Position numbers and translations under genes: made by a program
Shown here: piece after piece, positions 38,254 to 47,055 of the stretch
How the letters are laid out: each line of letters opens with the position of its first letter
Numbering within the stretch: position 1 is the stretch's first letter
From: Rhodococcus sp. P-2
GTDB lineage: Bacteria; Actinomycetota; Actinomycetes; Mycobacteriales; Mycobacteriaceae
NCBI RefSeq assembly: GCF_016598535.1
Contig: NZ_CP066779.1
Location: 5,268,053-5,332,052, forward strand
DNA: 64,000 bases
Direction of reading: 5' to 3'
Notes under the pieces: generated by a model
What the model was told of the DNA's origin: nothing
Seen by the model: only the letters and a program-made list of their open reading frames with translations
Database searches by the model: none

Positions 38254-38987
38254 TGGCGAGAAGTCGGGCCGGACGGGACCTGGGAAATCGGTACTCGGTT
38301 TCCGACGTCACGGCCGGGAAGGGCGTCACCGGAATCCCCACCGGAACCGTTGTCACCGCTGCCGTTTCCGCCACCGCTTCCACCGCCTCCATTTCCGCCG
38401 CCTCCATTCCCACCGGGGCCGGGGCCGGGGCATTCACCTCCTGGTTCGGTGGTGTCGCCTGCCAAGACGATCTTGACTGCCGAGAGGTTGACTGTCTGGT
38501 TCTGTGCCACTTGTCCAGGAGTTGTGACGTCGAATGCGAGCTTGGCGCGAACTGGAATGACCGAGCCGTCGTCGGCATCGGTGACCGTGGATCCTGAGCG
38601 ACCAAGATCTTGAGTCAACGTCATTCTGGAGAGCAAATCCTGATCTCCGGTCAAGCCGGCGCCGTCGATCCGAAGGGTCCCTCGGACTGGACTACCGTGC
38701 GCTCTGATCGTCACCGACGCGCGAAACTCGAGAACATCTCCCGGTACGGTCCGCCACGCTTCGATCGAGGTGATCTTCGTTCCGGGCGAACCAGTCGAGA
38801 TGTCGTACCAGCCGTCGATCACTGCCGGATCGAGTGACATCGAGTTGTCGTTGATTTCCGAATTGCATCGGTGGGTGAGCGCGACGGGGTCCGCCGATCC
38901 CACCGCGGGGAGCGCCGTCGACACAACAGTCGCCAGAACGAAGGCCGTCGCGGTGACGACCGCGGAACGCCTACCGAAGATTGTCAT
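38250..38987 (-). CDS. Secreted protein with C-terminal Gly-rich tail, coupled to the sortase-like gene
   Basis: The 245-residue protein has a signal peptide ending near SADP (about 1-32). Residues 33-180 form a beta-rich, Ig-like region with a cysteine at 41. A Gly/Asn/Ser-rich tail (about 183-222) contains a second cysteine (C186) and then about 25 polar residues, including ALPGRD. There is no C-terminal membrane helix or clear LPxTG. I do not recognise a family. Coupling by GTGA to the sortase-like gene suggests the two act together, possibly with the tail as target, which is inference. Confidence 0.7.
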   Translation of the reverse strand: MTIFGRRSAVVTATAFVLATVVSTALPAVGSADPVALTHRCNSEINDNSMSLDPAVIDGWYDISTGSPGTKITSIEAWRTVPGDVLEFRASVTIRAHGSPVRGTLRIDGAGLTGDQDLLSRMTLTQDLGRSGSTVTDADDGSVIPVRAKLAFDVTTPGQVAQNQTVNLSAVKIVLAGDTTEPGGECPGPGPGGNGGGGNGGGGSGGGNGSGDNGSGGDSGDALPGRDVGNRVPISQVPSGPTSRQ

Positions 38988-39341
38988 TCTCTCGCTACTC
39001 TTTTCCGCGGACCGCGGCTTCCGGTCAATTCAGCCAAAATACCAGTACAGCTGGACAAATAGGTCACATTTAGCGCCGAAATTTTCTCGTTTTCTGTGAA
39101 CCTCGGTAACGAGCAATTCCTCCGCACACACATTCCGGCAAGGGGTACATCGCATCAACAGTGCCCAGAAGTTACATTTCGCCCGCACGCAGGCGCAGAA
39201 CACTCTGATTTCTCACCGAAGCGGGCAGGCATTGTCGTTTCGAGACGGTCACCAGGTGGAACAACCATCGGTACAGCGTGCCGGGCACGTGTCCGGTCGC
39301 CCCACCGAATCAGTCGCCCCACCGAATCAAGGGAAACCGTC
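38988..39341. other. 354-base intergenic region with divergent promoters
   Basis: This AT-richer stretch separates the minus-strand secreted-protein gene from the plus-strand membrane-protein gene. I see no conserved ORF. It holds a 17-bp tandem repeat (39296-39329) near the downstream start and a TTTTCTCGTTTTCTGTG tract near 39083-39099. Exact promoter elements cannot be assigned by eye. Confidence 0.6.
39296..39329. repeat. Tandem 17-bp direct repeat upstream of a membrane-protein gene
   Basis: GTCGCCCCACCGAATCA occurs twice head to tail, ending 12 bases before ATG 39342. Two copies could result from slippage or bind a regulator. Confidence 0.7.
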
Positions 39342-39785
39342 ATGTCGGATACAACGTCAGTCAAGCAAGGATTCGCGGTAGGAACATCGATCGGGGCAGC
39401 AGTCATCCTGGTGACAGTCGGTATCGTGCAGTTCTTCCAAGGTCTCGCTGCCGTCGCCGAAAACGAAGTGTTCGTGGTCGGGATCGACTACGTCTATCAA
39501 TTCGACCTGACGACGTGGGGGTGGATCCATCTCGTGCTGGGCGCGCTCGTCGCTCTCGTCGGTCTCGCACTGTTCACCGGAACGGCGTGGGCGCGGGTAT
39601 CGGCGGTCGTGATCTGTGCCATCTCGATCATCGCGAACTTCTTGTGGCTGCCGTATTACCCCTGGTGGTCGACTCTCATCATCGCGCTGAACATCGTCGT
39701 GATCTGGGCTGTGTCGACATGGAAGCCCGCCCAAACGACGCACGCCGCTGCGCATGCACCGTCAACGCCGACTCGATCTGTTTGA
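39342..39785 (+). CDS. DUF7144-like four-helix membrane protein
   Basis: The 147-residue protein has four hydrophobic helices with a conserved pattern (GIVQFFQGLAAV, YVYQFDLTTWGWIHLVLGAL, LPYYPWWSTLIIALNIVVIWA), matching an actinobacterial small membrane family now called DUF7144. ATG 39342 is preferred; the longer frame from 39096 has an unlikely composition. The gene ends nine bases before the amidotransferase gene, so the two are probably co-transcribed. Role unknown. Confidence 0.78.
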   Translation: MSDTTSVKQGFAVGTSIGAAVILVTVGIVQFFQGLAAVAENEVFVVGIDYVYQFDLTTWGWIHLVLGALVALVGLALFTGTAWARVSAVVICAISIIANFLWLPYYPWWSTLIIALNIVVIWAVSTWKPAQTTHAAAHAPSTPTRSV

Positions 39786-39794
39786 GTTGAAAGC

Positions 39795-40628
39795 ATGTGT
39801 AGGTGGATGGCGTATTCGGGAGAGCCGATACTGGCCCATGACTTGCTGTTCCGGCCACAGCACTCGCTGATCGACCAGAGCCTGCATTCTCAACTCGGGG
39901 CAACGACGACGAATGGTGACGGCTTCGGAATCGGTTGGTACGGGGAAGGGCCCCAACCTGCATTGTTCAAGAGCATCGAACCGGCATGGAACGACTCGAA
40001 CCTGCGCGAGGTCACCTCTCAACTTCGCACTCCACTTCTGTTCGCCCACGTCCGCGCCTCGACGGGAACTGCGGTGCAGCGCAGCAACTGCCACCCATTT
40101 CGGCACGGCAATTGGATGTGGATGCACAACGGTTCACTACGCGGATTCCACGACATGAAAAGGGAATTGGTGACCGCAGTTGATCCGTCGCTCTTCCCGG
40201 ATCTCGAAGGATCGACGGACTCGGAAACCTTGTTCTTCCTCGCGCTGACGTTCGGCCTGACCGACGATCCGTTCGAAGGTGTCGCGAGGGCAGTCGGATT
40301 TGTCGAGCACACGGCTCGCTCGCAGGGAATCGACAATCCGGTCCAGATGACCGTTGCCACGTCGAATGGCACCTCCACCTGGATCTTTCGCTATTCGAGC
40401 GAGAACCGGTCGAGGTCACTGTTCTTCTCCACCGAGATCTCCACGTTGCGCAAGCTCCATCCTGAGGTGGATGCCCTGCACCATCTGAGTGAGGAGACCC
40501 GAATCGTCGTATCCGAGCCTCTGCGCGACCTTCCCGGCGCCTGGAACGAGGTTCCCGAATCCGCCGCAGGCGTCATCCGGCCCGGACGGGACGAGATGCG
40601 GCACTTCGCGCCGATCCCCCCAGCGTGA
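39795..40628 (+). CDS. Class II glutamine amidotransferase (EgtC/YafJ-like)
   Basis: The 277-residue protein begins Met-Cys2, so the nucleophile is the second residue after removal of Met. Motifs NGDGFGIGWYGEG, LLFAHVRAST, NCHPFRHGNWMWMHNGSL and EGSTDSETLFFLAL match stand-alone class II amidotransferases. Such proteins hydrolyse gamma-glutamyl amides; EgtC acts in ergothioneine synthesis. Other egt genes are absent nearby, so the substrate is open. The preceding small membrane gene is nine bases away. Confidence 0.88.
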   Translation: MCRWMAYSGEPILAHDLLFRPQHSLIDQSLHSQLGATTTNGDGFGIGWYGEGPQPALFKSIEPAWNDSNLREVTSQLRTPLLFAHVRASTGTAVQRSNCHPFRHGNWMWMHNGSLRGFHDMKRELVTAVDPSLFPDLEGSTDSETLFFLALTFGLTDDPFEGVARAVGFVEHTARSQGIDNPVQMTVATSNGTSTWIFRYSSENRSRSLFFSTEISTLRKLHPEVDALHHLSEETRIVVSEPLRDLPGAWNEVPESAAGVIRPGRDEMRHFAPIPPA

Positions 40629-40711
40629 TGTCGCCAGACGCGGACATAGCTGCGAAATAGCCTGCCCTCGAAGCGCTTTCACGACGCTCGACTAACGGAA
40701 AACCCGGAAAA

Positions 40712-41269
40712 CTAGTCTCCCGAGAGGATGAGCCGAAACGCCTGGCGAGCCTTCTCCGCATCCGGAGTGCCACCGGTGAGCAGATCGTTGTAGATGAACG
40801 ACTCCCCCACGCGAACCAGCAGATAGGCCATGTCCTCAACAGGCAGATCGGGTCGAATCTGCTCCGGTATTTCGGCTTCGATCAGCCGCCGCACGGATTC
40901 GACCATCGTCCCCTGAACCGGCCCCAACCCCGTTGTGAGTATGCACAACGCCTTTTGCGGTTCGCGAGTGAGATACTCCCGGAAGAATTCGGTCTCGATC
41001 GTCGCCCGCGCGTGGTAAGTCAGGACGTCGACGACCTTTGACGCTCCGCTTCCGCCACACTCCTCCAGGCCCATTCGCCACGTTCGACGCGCCAGGGAAT
41101 CGAGCACGTCACCGGTTATCGTGTCGCGATTCCCTGCGCGCCGAAACAACGTGGTCCGATCCACGCCCAACTCGGTAGCCAAAGCGTTCACATCGAGCGG
41201 TTTTCCCGCTGCGAACTGCCGACGGGCAGCGCTCAACGCTTCCGCGCGGATGTCACGTGTCTCGGCCAT
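40712..41269 (-). CDS. TetR family regulator, QsdR-like
   Basis: The 185-residue protein has an N-terminal helix-turn-helix (LDVNALATELGVDRTTLFRRAG, divergent from typical TetR) and an all-helical ligand-binding C-terminus. Its layout resembles the QsdR family, named after the regulator of a lactone-degrading gene in Rhodococcus erythropolis; I cannot verify identity. It is divergent from the peptide ABC operon, with a 197-base gap that holds an inverted repeat over a likely promoter. Local repression of that operon, and possibly of itself, is a fair inference. Confidence 0.78.
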   Translation of the reverse strand: MAETRDIRAEALSAARRQFAAGKPLDVNALATELGVDRTTLFRRAGNRDTITGDVLDSLARRTWRMGLEECGGSGASKVVDVLTYHARATIETEFFREYLTREPQKALCILTTGLGPVQGTMVESVRRLIEAEIPEQIRPDLPVEDMAYLLVRVGESFIYNDLLTGGTPDAEKARQAFRLILSGD

Positions 41270-41343
41270 GGAGTGAATGTATCGCTGACGACATGCTGGT
41301 CGGTAGCCGGAGGCGATCAGCAGGGGTCACCAACGACTATCGC

Positions 41344-41368
41344 TGCAACATTCATTGACTTTGTTGCA
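41344..41368. promoter_or_regulatory. Inverted repeat, candidate operator of the ABC operon
   Basis: TGCAACA and TGTTGCA are exact complements separated by 11 bases. The repeat overlaps the putative -35 element TTGACT, placing a bound repressor where it would block polymerase. The divergent TetR-type gene makes its product the obvious candidate. Confidence 0.6.
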
Positions 41369-41384
41369 GGTCAGTGTTTATGGT
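41355..41384 (+). promoter_or_regulatory. Putative promoter of the peptide-type ABC operon
   Basis: TTGACT at 41355-41360 and TATGGT at 41379-41384 are 18 bases apart, close to sigma-A consensus. They lie 54 to 83 bases before the leader ORF start and inside the inverted repeat region. Confidence 0.5.
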
Positions 41385-41437
41385 TCCCCGGTACGTGATT
41401 CCAGTCACAACAATTGAGTTGTTTACGGAGGAATGCG

Positions 41438-41470
41438 ATGAACGATCACACGTGGACGACTCGACGATGA
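41438..41470 (+). CDS. Possible 10-codon leader ORF coupled to the ABC ATPase
   Basis: ATG 41438 sits behind a strong GGAGGA site (spacing about five bases) and encodes [10 protein letters not shown] before TGA at 41468-41470. That stop overlaps the likely ATPase start ATG 41467 as ATGA. Two Thr-Thr and two Arg codons end the peptide, but they do not form an obvious attenuator. It may deliver ribosomes to the downstream start. Alternatively the ATPase starts at the in-frame GTG 41452 and this ORF is chance. Confidence 0.45.
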   Translation: MNDHTWTTRR

Positions 41471-42456
41471 GCCCACTACTGCAAGTCCGAGGCCTCACGG
41501 TTGACATTGGGACGGAGACGATTTCGAACAGACTCCTCGATCGAGTGAGCTTCGAGTTGGGGGCCGGCGAAGTCACCGGCCTCGTGGGCGAGAGCGGGAG
41601 CGGCAAGACACTGACCGGACTCGCTCTGCTCGGCCTCCTGCCCCGAACGGCAACGATCAGCGGAAGCGTCCGCTTCGAGGATCAGGAACTTGTCGGCCTG
41701 CCCGCCGCCGAGTTGAGGAAGATACGCGGTCGCGACGTCAGTATGGTGTTTCAGGACCCGAGTTCGGCCCTCAACCCCTCCGTCACCATCGGCCGCCAGA
41801 TCGTCGATGTCTTGAAGGCCCACCGTGACATCACGAAGGTCGACGCGAAGGGTATCGCAAAAGATCTACTTCACCAGGTCGGACTGGCCAACCCGAGCAG
41901 AACCTTGAAAGCGTACGGGTACGAGCTTTCCGGTGGGATGTGCCAACGGGTGATGATCGCCATGGCCCTGGCCTGCGGTCCGAAGTTGCTGATTGCGGAC
42001 GAACCGACGACAGCGCTCGATGTGACCATCCAAGCTCAGATCGTCGACCTCCTTCGAGAACTGGCCGAACAACGCGATCTTGCCGTCTTGTTGATCAGTC
42101 ACGACCTCGGCGTTGTCGCCGAGGTCGCGGATCGAGTCATCACCATGTTTCGTGGCGAGATCGTCGACGTCGCGCCGCGGGACGCACTACTTCGCCGACC
42201 CGCGCATCCTTACACGTTCAGCCTTCTCGAAGCAGCACGCTCGACATTCGAAAACATCTCCTCCCCGATACACCAGGCGCGAGGAGATTTCACCACCCAA
42301 GCCGCTTCACACAGCGAGGGTTGCCGATACCTCGCCCGGTGCGACTACGCCGAGGAGCGATGCGTATCAGATCATCCACTTCTGATCGGATCGTCGGAAT
42401 CGGCGACGAGATGTCACCGCAGTTCCGACCTCGAGTTGATCGGACTGGTGAGTTGA
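41467..42456 (+). CDS. ABC transporter ATP-binding protein (OppD/DppD type)
   Basis: The protein has 329 residues from ATG 41467. Walker A GESGSGKT, signature LSGGMCQRV and Walker B LLIADEPT are present, and a C-terminal CxxxxRCxxA-type cysteine cluster ([14 protein letters not shown]) is typical of OppD/DppD/NikD. This is one of two ATPases of a peptide- or nickel-type importer. The start could also be GTG 41452. The ribosome site lies upstream of the leader ORF, whose stop overlaps ATG 41467. Its own stop overlaps the next ATPase start (TGATG). Confidence 0.9.
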   Translation: MSPLLQVRGLTVDIGTETISNRLLDRVSFELGAGEVTGLVGESGSGKTLTGLALLGLLPRTATISGSVRFEDQELVGLPAAELRKIRGRDVSMVFQDPSSALNPSVTIGRQIVDVLKAHRDITKVDAKGIAKDLLHQVGLANPSRTLKAYGYELSGGMCQRVMIAMALACGPKLLIADEPTTALDVTIQAQIVDLLRELAEQRDLAVLLISHDLGVVAEVADRVITMFRGEIVDVAPRDALLRRPAHPYTFSLLEAARSTFENISSPIHQARGDFTTQAASHSEGCRYLARCDYAEERCVSDHPLLIGSSESATRCHRSSDLELIGLVS

Positions 42457-43430
42457 TGAGCAATACCGACATCATCGTCGATGTCCGGAATCTTTCCGTC
42501 GAGTACGGACGCGGACGCAAAGCTCTTCGAGCGGTCGATGACGTCAGCTTCTCCGTGCAGCGGGGTGAAACCCTTGCGATCATCGGTGAATCAGGGTCGG
42601 GAAAGTCCTCGACGGCTCACGCTCTGGCCGGCCTGGTGGGTACGGCCGCTGGCTCCATCACGATGAATCTCGGCATCCCGGCCTTCGGCAAGGGCGGAAC
42701 GTCCCACCTCATTTTCCAGAATCCCACGTCGGCTTTGAACACTCGGATGAGCTCATGGGCTTGCGTGGCCGAACCAATGGCACCAGGCCGCATCCGCATC
42801 CCACAGTCGTTGCGGCCCAGAGCTGTCGAGCTGTTGCGACGGGTCGGTCTCGGAGCCGATCTTGCCGAGCGCCTCCCGACACAGCTCTCCGGCGGCCAAC
42901 GCCAGCGCGTGACCATCGCGCGCGCACTTGCTTCCCAGGCGCCACTCATTCTCTGCGACGAACCTGTTGCATCCCTCGATGTTTCACTGCAGGAAGAGGT
43001 GCTGCGCCTTCTTGCCGATCTGCGAGAGGAGCACGACCTCACCTACATCTTCATTTCGCACGATCTGGGTTCGGTAGCACGGATCGCCGATCGCGTCGCA
43101 GTCATGTACCTCGGCCGAATCGTCGAGATCGGACCGGTTGCCACGGTCTGGAGGACTCCATCGCACCCCTACACGCAGGCCCTTCTGGCAGCGGCTCCGC
43201 ATATCGACCTCGAACGGCGCAGTCGTCGAAAGGCACTGGTGCGCGGAGAGCTACCCGATCCGCGAAATCCACCGTCGGGTTGCCGATTCCGCACGCGCTG
43301 CCCGTTTGCGATGGATCGCTGCGCGTTGGAGTCGCCACTGCTTCACCCGACCTCGAATTCCGCGCACCGCACCGCGTGCCATCTGTCCTCCCCGGTTGCA
43401 TCAACCGGAATCTCGAACCCGCCGCAGTAA
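42456..43430 (+). CDS. ABC transporter ATP-binding protein (OppF/DppF type)
   Basis: The protein has 324 residues. Walker A is GESGSGKSS, the signature LSGGQRQRV and Walker B LILCDEPVASLD. The C-terminal PSGCRFRTRCPFAMDRC segment matches the oligopeptide ABC domain. It forms a heterodimer with the preceding ATPase. The start ATG 42456 shares one base with the previous stop; the much longer upstream frame is a shadow. Confidence 0.92.
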   Translation: MSNTDIIVDVRNLSVEYGRGRKALRAVDDVSFSVQRGETLAIIGESGSGKSSTAHALAGLVGTAAGSITMNLGIPAFGKGGTSHLIFQNPTSALNTRMSSWACVAEPMAPGRIRIPQSLRPRAVELLRRVGLGADLAERLPTQLSGGQRQRVTIARALASQAPLILCDEPVASLDVSLQEEVLRLLADLREEHDLTYIFISHDLGSVARIADRVAVMYLGRIVEIGPVATVWRTPSHPYTQALLAAAPHIDLERRSRRKALVRGELPDPRNPPSGCRFRTRCPFAMDRCALESPLLHPTSNSAHRTACHLSSPVASTGISNPPQ

Positions 43431-43483
43431 GTGAGTGGCGCGCCAGACTCCCATTCCGACAAGACCGAATCGAAAGTCGCCAT

Positions 43484-45091
43484 ATGAATCCACGCTTGTC
43501 TTCGCAACCTCGAAATCCCATGACACTCTTCCACACTCGCGAAAAAAGCCACCCACGCGTGCTGATGGCCGCATTCGCACTTTCTGCCCTCGTGCTCAGC
43601 GGCTGTTCGAGCAGCGCCACCGGTGCCGCAGGCGGCACCGGACCTGTCGATCCGAACGCCGAACTCAAGGTCGCGACATCGCACGTTCCTGCCTCACTCG
43701 ACCCATGCGCGGGAAATATCGGATACGACATCGACTACTTGCAGTTGATGTACGCACCACTGATCGATGCCGAACCTGCCACTCAGAAACTACGGCCGGG
43801 AATCGCGACCGAGTGGGGATTCTCCGGGCCGGACAACCTCACGTTCGAGATGACGTTGCAGAACGGATTGACCTTCCACGACGGTACAACTCTCGATGCA
43901 GCAGCAGTCAAAGCCAGCATGGAACATTGCTTGAGTCTCGGAATCGTTTCCGTCCCGACGATCAAGAGCATCGAAGCAAAGTCCCCTGATCGGGTAACGA
44001 TCTCGTTGAGCTCACCGACCTCCGGCTTACCAGGATGGCTCAACGGCAGACTGGGAATGGTCGTCTCCCCTACTGCCCTGGCAGTAGCAGGAGCAGACTT
44101 CGCCAACAAGCCTGTAGGCGCCGGGCCGTACACATTCACCAGCGCAGTCCCGAACAGTTCATACATATTCAGTCGATTCGATGACTACAAACCGGCAGGT
44201 CCACCCAGCCCCCAGCTTGCCAAGATCCAGATCCAGGTGATCTCCAACCCCACAGCGCTGACCAATGCCCTGACATCGAACGCTGCGGATTTTGCCTACG
44301 GGCTCACACCGTCGAGTGCTCCGATCCTCGAACGCAACCCCAACCTGAACGTCAGTCACGACCCGAGACTCGGAGTTGCGCTCGTCGTGATCAACAACAA
44401 GAACCCCGTGGTCAACGATGTCCGGGTTCGTCTGGCGATGCAATATGCGCTCGACCGCAAGGCAATTGCGCGAGCTGCGCTGGACAGTTCGGAAGGAACT
44501 GCGGCTTTCGGGCAATATCCTCCCGGCTCGCAGTTCTACGACGAGGAGACTGAAGATGCGTGGCCGTACGACCCGGAAAAGGCGAAATCGCTGCTGACCG
44601 AGGCCGGGTACCCGAACGGGGTCACCGTGCGCGGATTGGCCGGCAATCTACCGCCGTACTCAACCAACGCCGTCCTTGTGGGAGAACAATGGGAGAAAGT
44701 CGGCATCAAGGTCGACTTCGTCGAAATGAGTGGACCACAGGCGATTACAGAGTTCGTGGCACACAACAGTGCAGACGTCTTCAGCGTGGGATGGCCCACG
44801 CGAGCATCCGCACCTCTCAACTTCGAAGCCTCACTGGGTTCGCGGTCGTACTTCCGGCAGAATTCCGTCCCCAACGAAGAGTTGGAGAAGCTGATCGCAT
44901 TGTTGAACAACACATATGACGAATCCGCTCAGCTCGACATCGTCAAACGAATCAATCAAGTCGTGATCAAGTCGGCCGAGTACGTACCGTTGTACTTCAC
45001 TCCCGACGTGGTCGCCTACACGAAGAACGTCCACGGCGCGGTTCCAGCACTGAACGGATCGCCCAATCTCACCTACCTCTCGAAGTCATGA
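43484..45091 (+). CDS. ABC transporter substrate-binding lipoprotein, family 5
   Basis: The 535-residue protein has a signal peptide with the lipobox LVLSGC near residue 43. A family 5 extracellular solute-binding domain follows (YDIDYLQLMYAPLIDAEPA, FEMTLQNGLTFHDGTTLDAAAVKAS, VRLAMQYALDRKAIA), typical of dipeptide, oligopeptide, nickel or glutathione receptors. The ligand cannot be told. ATG 43484 is weakly supported; ATG 43520 is an alternative. It is the third gene of the operon and overlaps the first permease start as ATGA. Confidence 0.9.
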   Translation: MNPRLSSQPRNPMTLFHTREKSHPRVLMAAFALSALVLSGCSSSATGAAGGTGPVDPNAELKVATSHVPASLDPCAGNIGYDIDYLQLMYAPLIDAEPATQKLRPGIATEWGFSGPDNLTFEMTLQNGLTFHDGTTLDAAAVKASMEHCLSLGIVSVPTIKSIEAKSPDRVTISLSSPTSGLPGWLNGRLGMVVSPTALAVAGADFANKPVGAGPYTFTSAVPNSSYIFSRFDDYKPAGPPSPQLAKIQIQVISNPTALTNALTSNAADFAYGLTPSSAPILERNPNLNVSHDPRLGVALVVINNKNPVVNDVRVRLAMQYALDRKAIARAALDSSEGTAAFGQYPPGSQFYDEETEDAWPYDPEKAKSLLTEAGYPNGVTVRGLAGNLPPYSTNAVLVGEQWEKVGIKVDFVEMSGPQAITEFVAHNSADVFSVGWPTRASAPLNFEASLGSRSYFRQNSVPNEELEKLIALLNNTYDESAQLDIVKRINQVVIKSAEYVPLYFTPDVVAYTKNVHGAVPALNGSPNLTYLSKS

Positions 45092-46134
45092 CGGCGACCG
45101 TCGTATCGCACGAGAATGCTGTGACTCCGGAGGCTGAGAGCATTCCGACTCGAAAACCTCACCGATCGCCCGTCAATCCTTACGTGCGGATGATCGCCGT
45201 CAGGTTCGCGCAGATGATTCCCACGGCGGTTATCGCCAGTTTCTTAACCTTTGCCCTCGTCCGGATCATTCCAGGCGGTCCAGCCGAGGCACTACTCGGT
45301 CCGAACGGTAGCGACGAATCGATCGCTGCACTCAACGAGCGCCTTGGATTGAATCAACCGCTGCTGGTCCAGTACTGGAACTGGGTGGTGTCGGCGCTGC
45401 ACGGAGATCTGGGAACCTCGCTGCAGAACAGCGCCCCCGTCGGACCTCAGATCTTTGCCCGTCTGCCGGCGAGCGCGGAACTCGTTGTTCTCGCTCTCTT
45501 ACTGTCCGCCGTCGTGGCCATACCTCTCGGAGTGTGGACCGCGACGCGTCAGGGTCGACGCAGCGATGGCCTGACCCGCACGATTTCTGGGATCGGACTC
45601 GCGGTGCCGGACTTCTTCCTCGCTATCGTGCTGGTCGACGTCTTCGCCCTCGGGCTGGGAGTACTTCCGGTGCTCGGCTGGGTGCCACTCGGGGACGATG
45701 TGATCGCCAACCTGAGCCACCTCGTCCTACCAGCAACGGCGCTTGCCGCCGGCGCAGCATCGATCGCGGTCCGGCAGACCAGGGCCGCAATGATCGAGAC
45801 ACTCTCCGGTGACTACGTGCGAACCGCGCGCGCGATGGGCATCGACGAGCGGAAAATCGTGTGGCGCTATGCGTTACGAAACATCGTCCCCACCATTGTC
45901 ACTGTCTACGGATTGCTCGCCGTGGCGATGTTGGGTGCCACGGTCATCCTCGAGCAGATCTTCGTGCTGCCGGGCCTCGGCAGCGCTCTGGTCATTGCAA
46001 TCGACACGCGGGACTATCCGATGCTTCAAGGCATCGTGTTGCTGTTCGTCGTGATCGTGCTTCTCGTGAACATCCTGGTCGACATCGTCAACAACATGAT
46101 CAGCCCGCAATTGAGGAAGGGAACGATCTCGTGA
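45088..46134 (+). CDS. ABC transporter permease (DppB/OppB type)
   Basis: The 348-residue protein has a polar N-terminus of about 30 residues and then six helices. The start of the transport domain carries AEALLGPNGSDESIAALNERLGL, and the ATPase-contact EAA-type loop includes YVRTARAMGIDERKIVWRYA. The end (NILVDIVNNMISPQLRKG) matches the DppB family tail. It overlaps the binding protein stop and the next permease start. Confidence 0.92.
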   Translation: MTATVVSHENAVTPEAESIPTRKPHRSPVNPYVRMIAVRFAQMIPTAVIASFLTFALVRIIPGGPAEALLGPNGSDESIAALNERLGLNQPLLVQYWNWVVSALHGDLGTSLQNSAPVGPQIFARLPASAELVVLALLLSAVVAIPLGVWTATRQGRRSDGLTRTISGIGLAVPDFFLAIVLVDVFALGLGVLPVLGWVPLGDDVIANLSHLVLPATALAAGAASIAVRQTRAAMIETLSGDYVRTARAMGIDERKIVWRYALRNIVPTIVTVYGLLAVAMLGATVILEQIFVLPGLGSALVIAIDTRDYPMLQGIVLLFVVIVLLVNILVDIVNNMISPQLRKGTIS

Positions 46135-46991
46135 GCCAACTCGTGGTGACCACTGCAGGCGAGACCCGTTCCAAACCGCCTCTCCGCCGACTGACGCCCG
46201 GCCTGTGGATCAGCTACGGCTTTCTGGGAACACTCATCGCGGCGTCCGCCTTGGCCTCGTTCGTGGCTCCGTACAGTCCGACCGATCAGAACCTGACCAA
46301 CACGTTCGCCGGCCCGAGTGCACAACACCTACTGGGCACTGACGGCTTCGGCCGCGACGTGCTCAGCCGGCTGATCTGGGGAGGACGCTCTGCTTTCTTC
46401 GGCGTTGCAATTGCGGTCGCTGTCAGTCTGCTCTTAGGCATTCCGTGGGGACTGATCGCCGGATACTGGCCACGCTGGATCGGTGCGTCGCTCCTCCGGG
46501 TGGCAGACGCATTGCTGGCATTCCCCGGTTTGGTTCTTGCAGTGGCAATTACGGGCGTTCTGGGGCCGAGCCTGATTACGTCGATGTCCGCCCTCGGAGT
46601 CGTCTACGCACCCACGATTGCACGAATTCTGGCTGCCGGGGTCAGCGAAACGAGGAACCGAGACTTCGTCCTGAGCGCGCGACTCTCGGGATGTCCACCG
46701 CACGTAGTGCTTTTGCGTCATCTCCTTCCACACGCCATGGGTCCGGTTGTCGTTCAGGTGACTGTGCTCACCGGTCTGACCTTTCTCGCGCAGGCCGCCC
46801 TCTCGTTCCTCGGGTTGGGGATACAGCCGCCCACTCCGAGTTGGGGCGGCGACTTGTCAGATGCGTACTTGCATATCTTGAGCGCGCCACAACAGATTCT
46901 CCCCTCCGGCATTCTGATTTCACTGGTCGTCTTGGCCGTCTACCGAGTGGGTGATGCCGTCCGAGACCGCATGTATGTCAGAGGGAGATAG
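46131..46991 (+). CDS. ABC transporter permease (DppC/OppC type)
   Basis: The 286-residue protein has an N-terminal helix (YGFLGTLIAASALASFVAPY), the family motif HLLGTDGFGRDVLSRLIWGG and the EAA-like loop FVLSARLSGCPPHVVLLRHLLPH. The end, VYRVGDAVRDRMYVRGR, is the family tail. The start is GTG 46131 behind GAGGAAGG, and the stop of the previous permease overlaps it as GTGA. With it, all five standard subunits of the importer are present. Confidence 0.92.
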   Translation: MSQLVVTTAGETRSKPPLRRLTPGLWISYGFLGTLIAASALASFVAPYSPTDQNLTNTFAGPSAQHLLGTDGFGRDVLSRLIWGGRSAFFGVAIAVAVSLLLGIPWGLIAGYWPRWIGASLLRVADALLAFPGLVLAVAITGVLGPSLITSMSALGVVYAPTIARILAAGVSETRNRDFVLSARLSGCPPHVVLLRHLLPHAMGPVVVQVTVLTGLTFLAQAALSFLGLGIQPPTPSWGGDLSDAYLHILSAPQQILPSGILISLVVLAVYRVGDAVRDRMYVRGR

Positions 46992-47055
46992 CTCACGAAG
47001 ATCCCCTACCCAGCCTGATTCTCGACCACCACATCACCCATATGAAGGATTACCG

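Noticed and set aside
36739-38613. 624-residue plus-strand frame across thiD and the sortase-like gene
   Set aside because: It spans several minus-strand genes with clear motifs and ends in a low-complexity Pro/Pro-Phe stretch from the Gly-rich tail.
42755-43483. Long upstream extension of the binding-protein frame
   Set aside because: It overlaps the OppF-type ATPase in another frame, and the signal peptide fixes the start further down.
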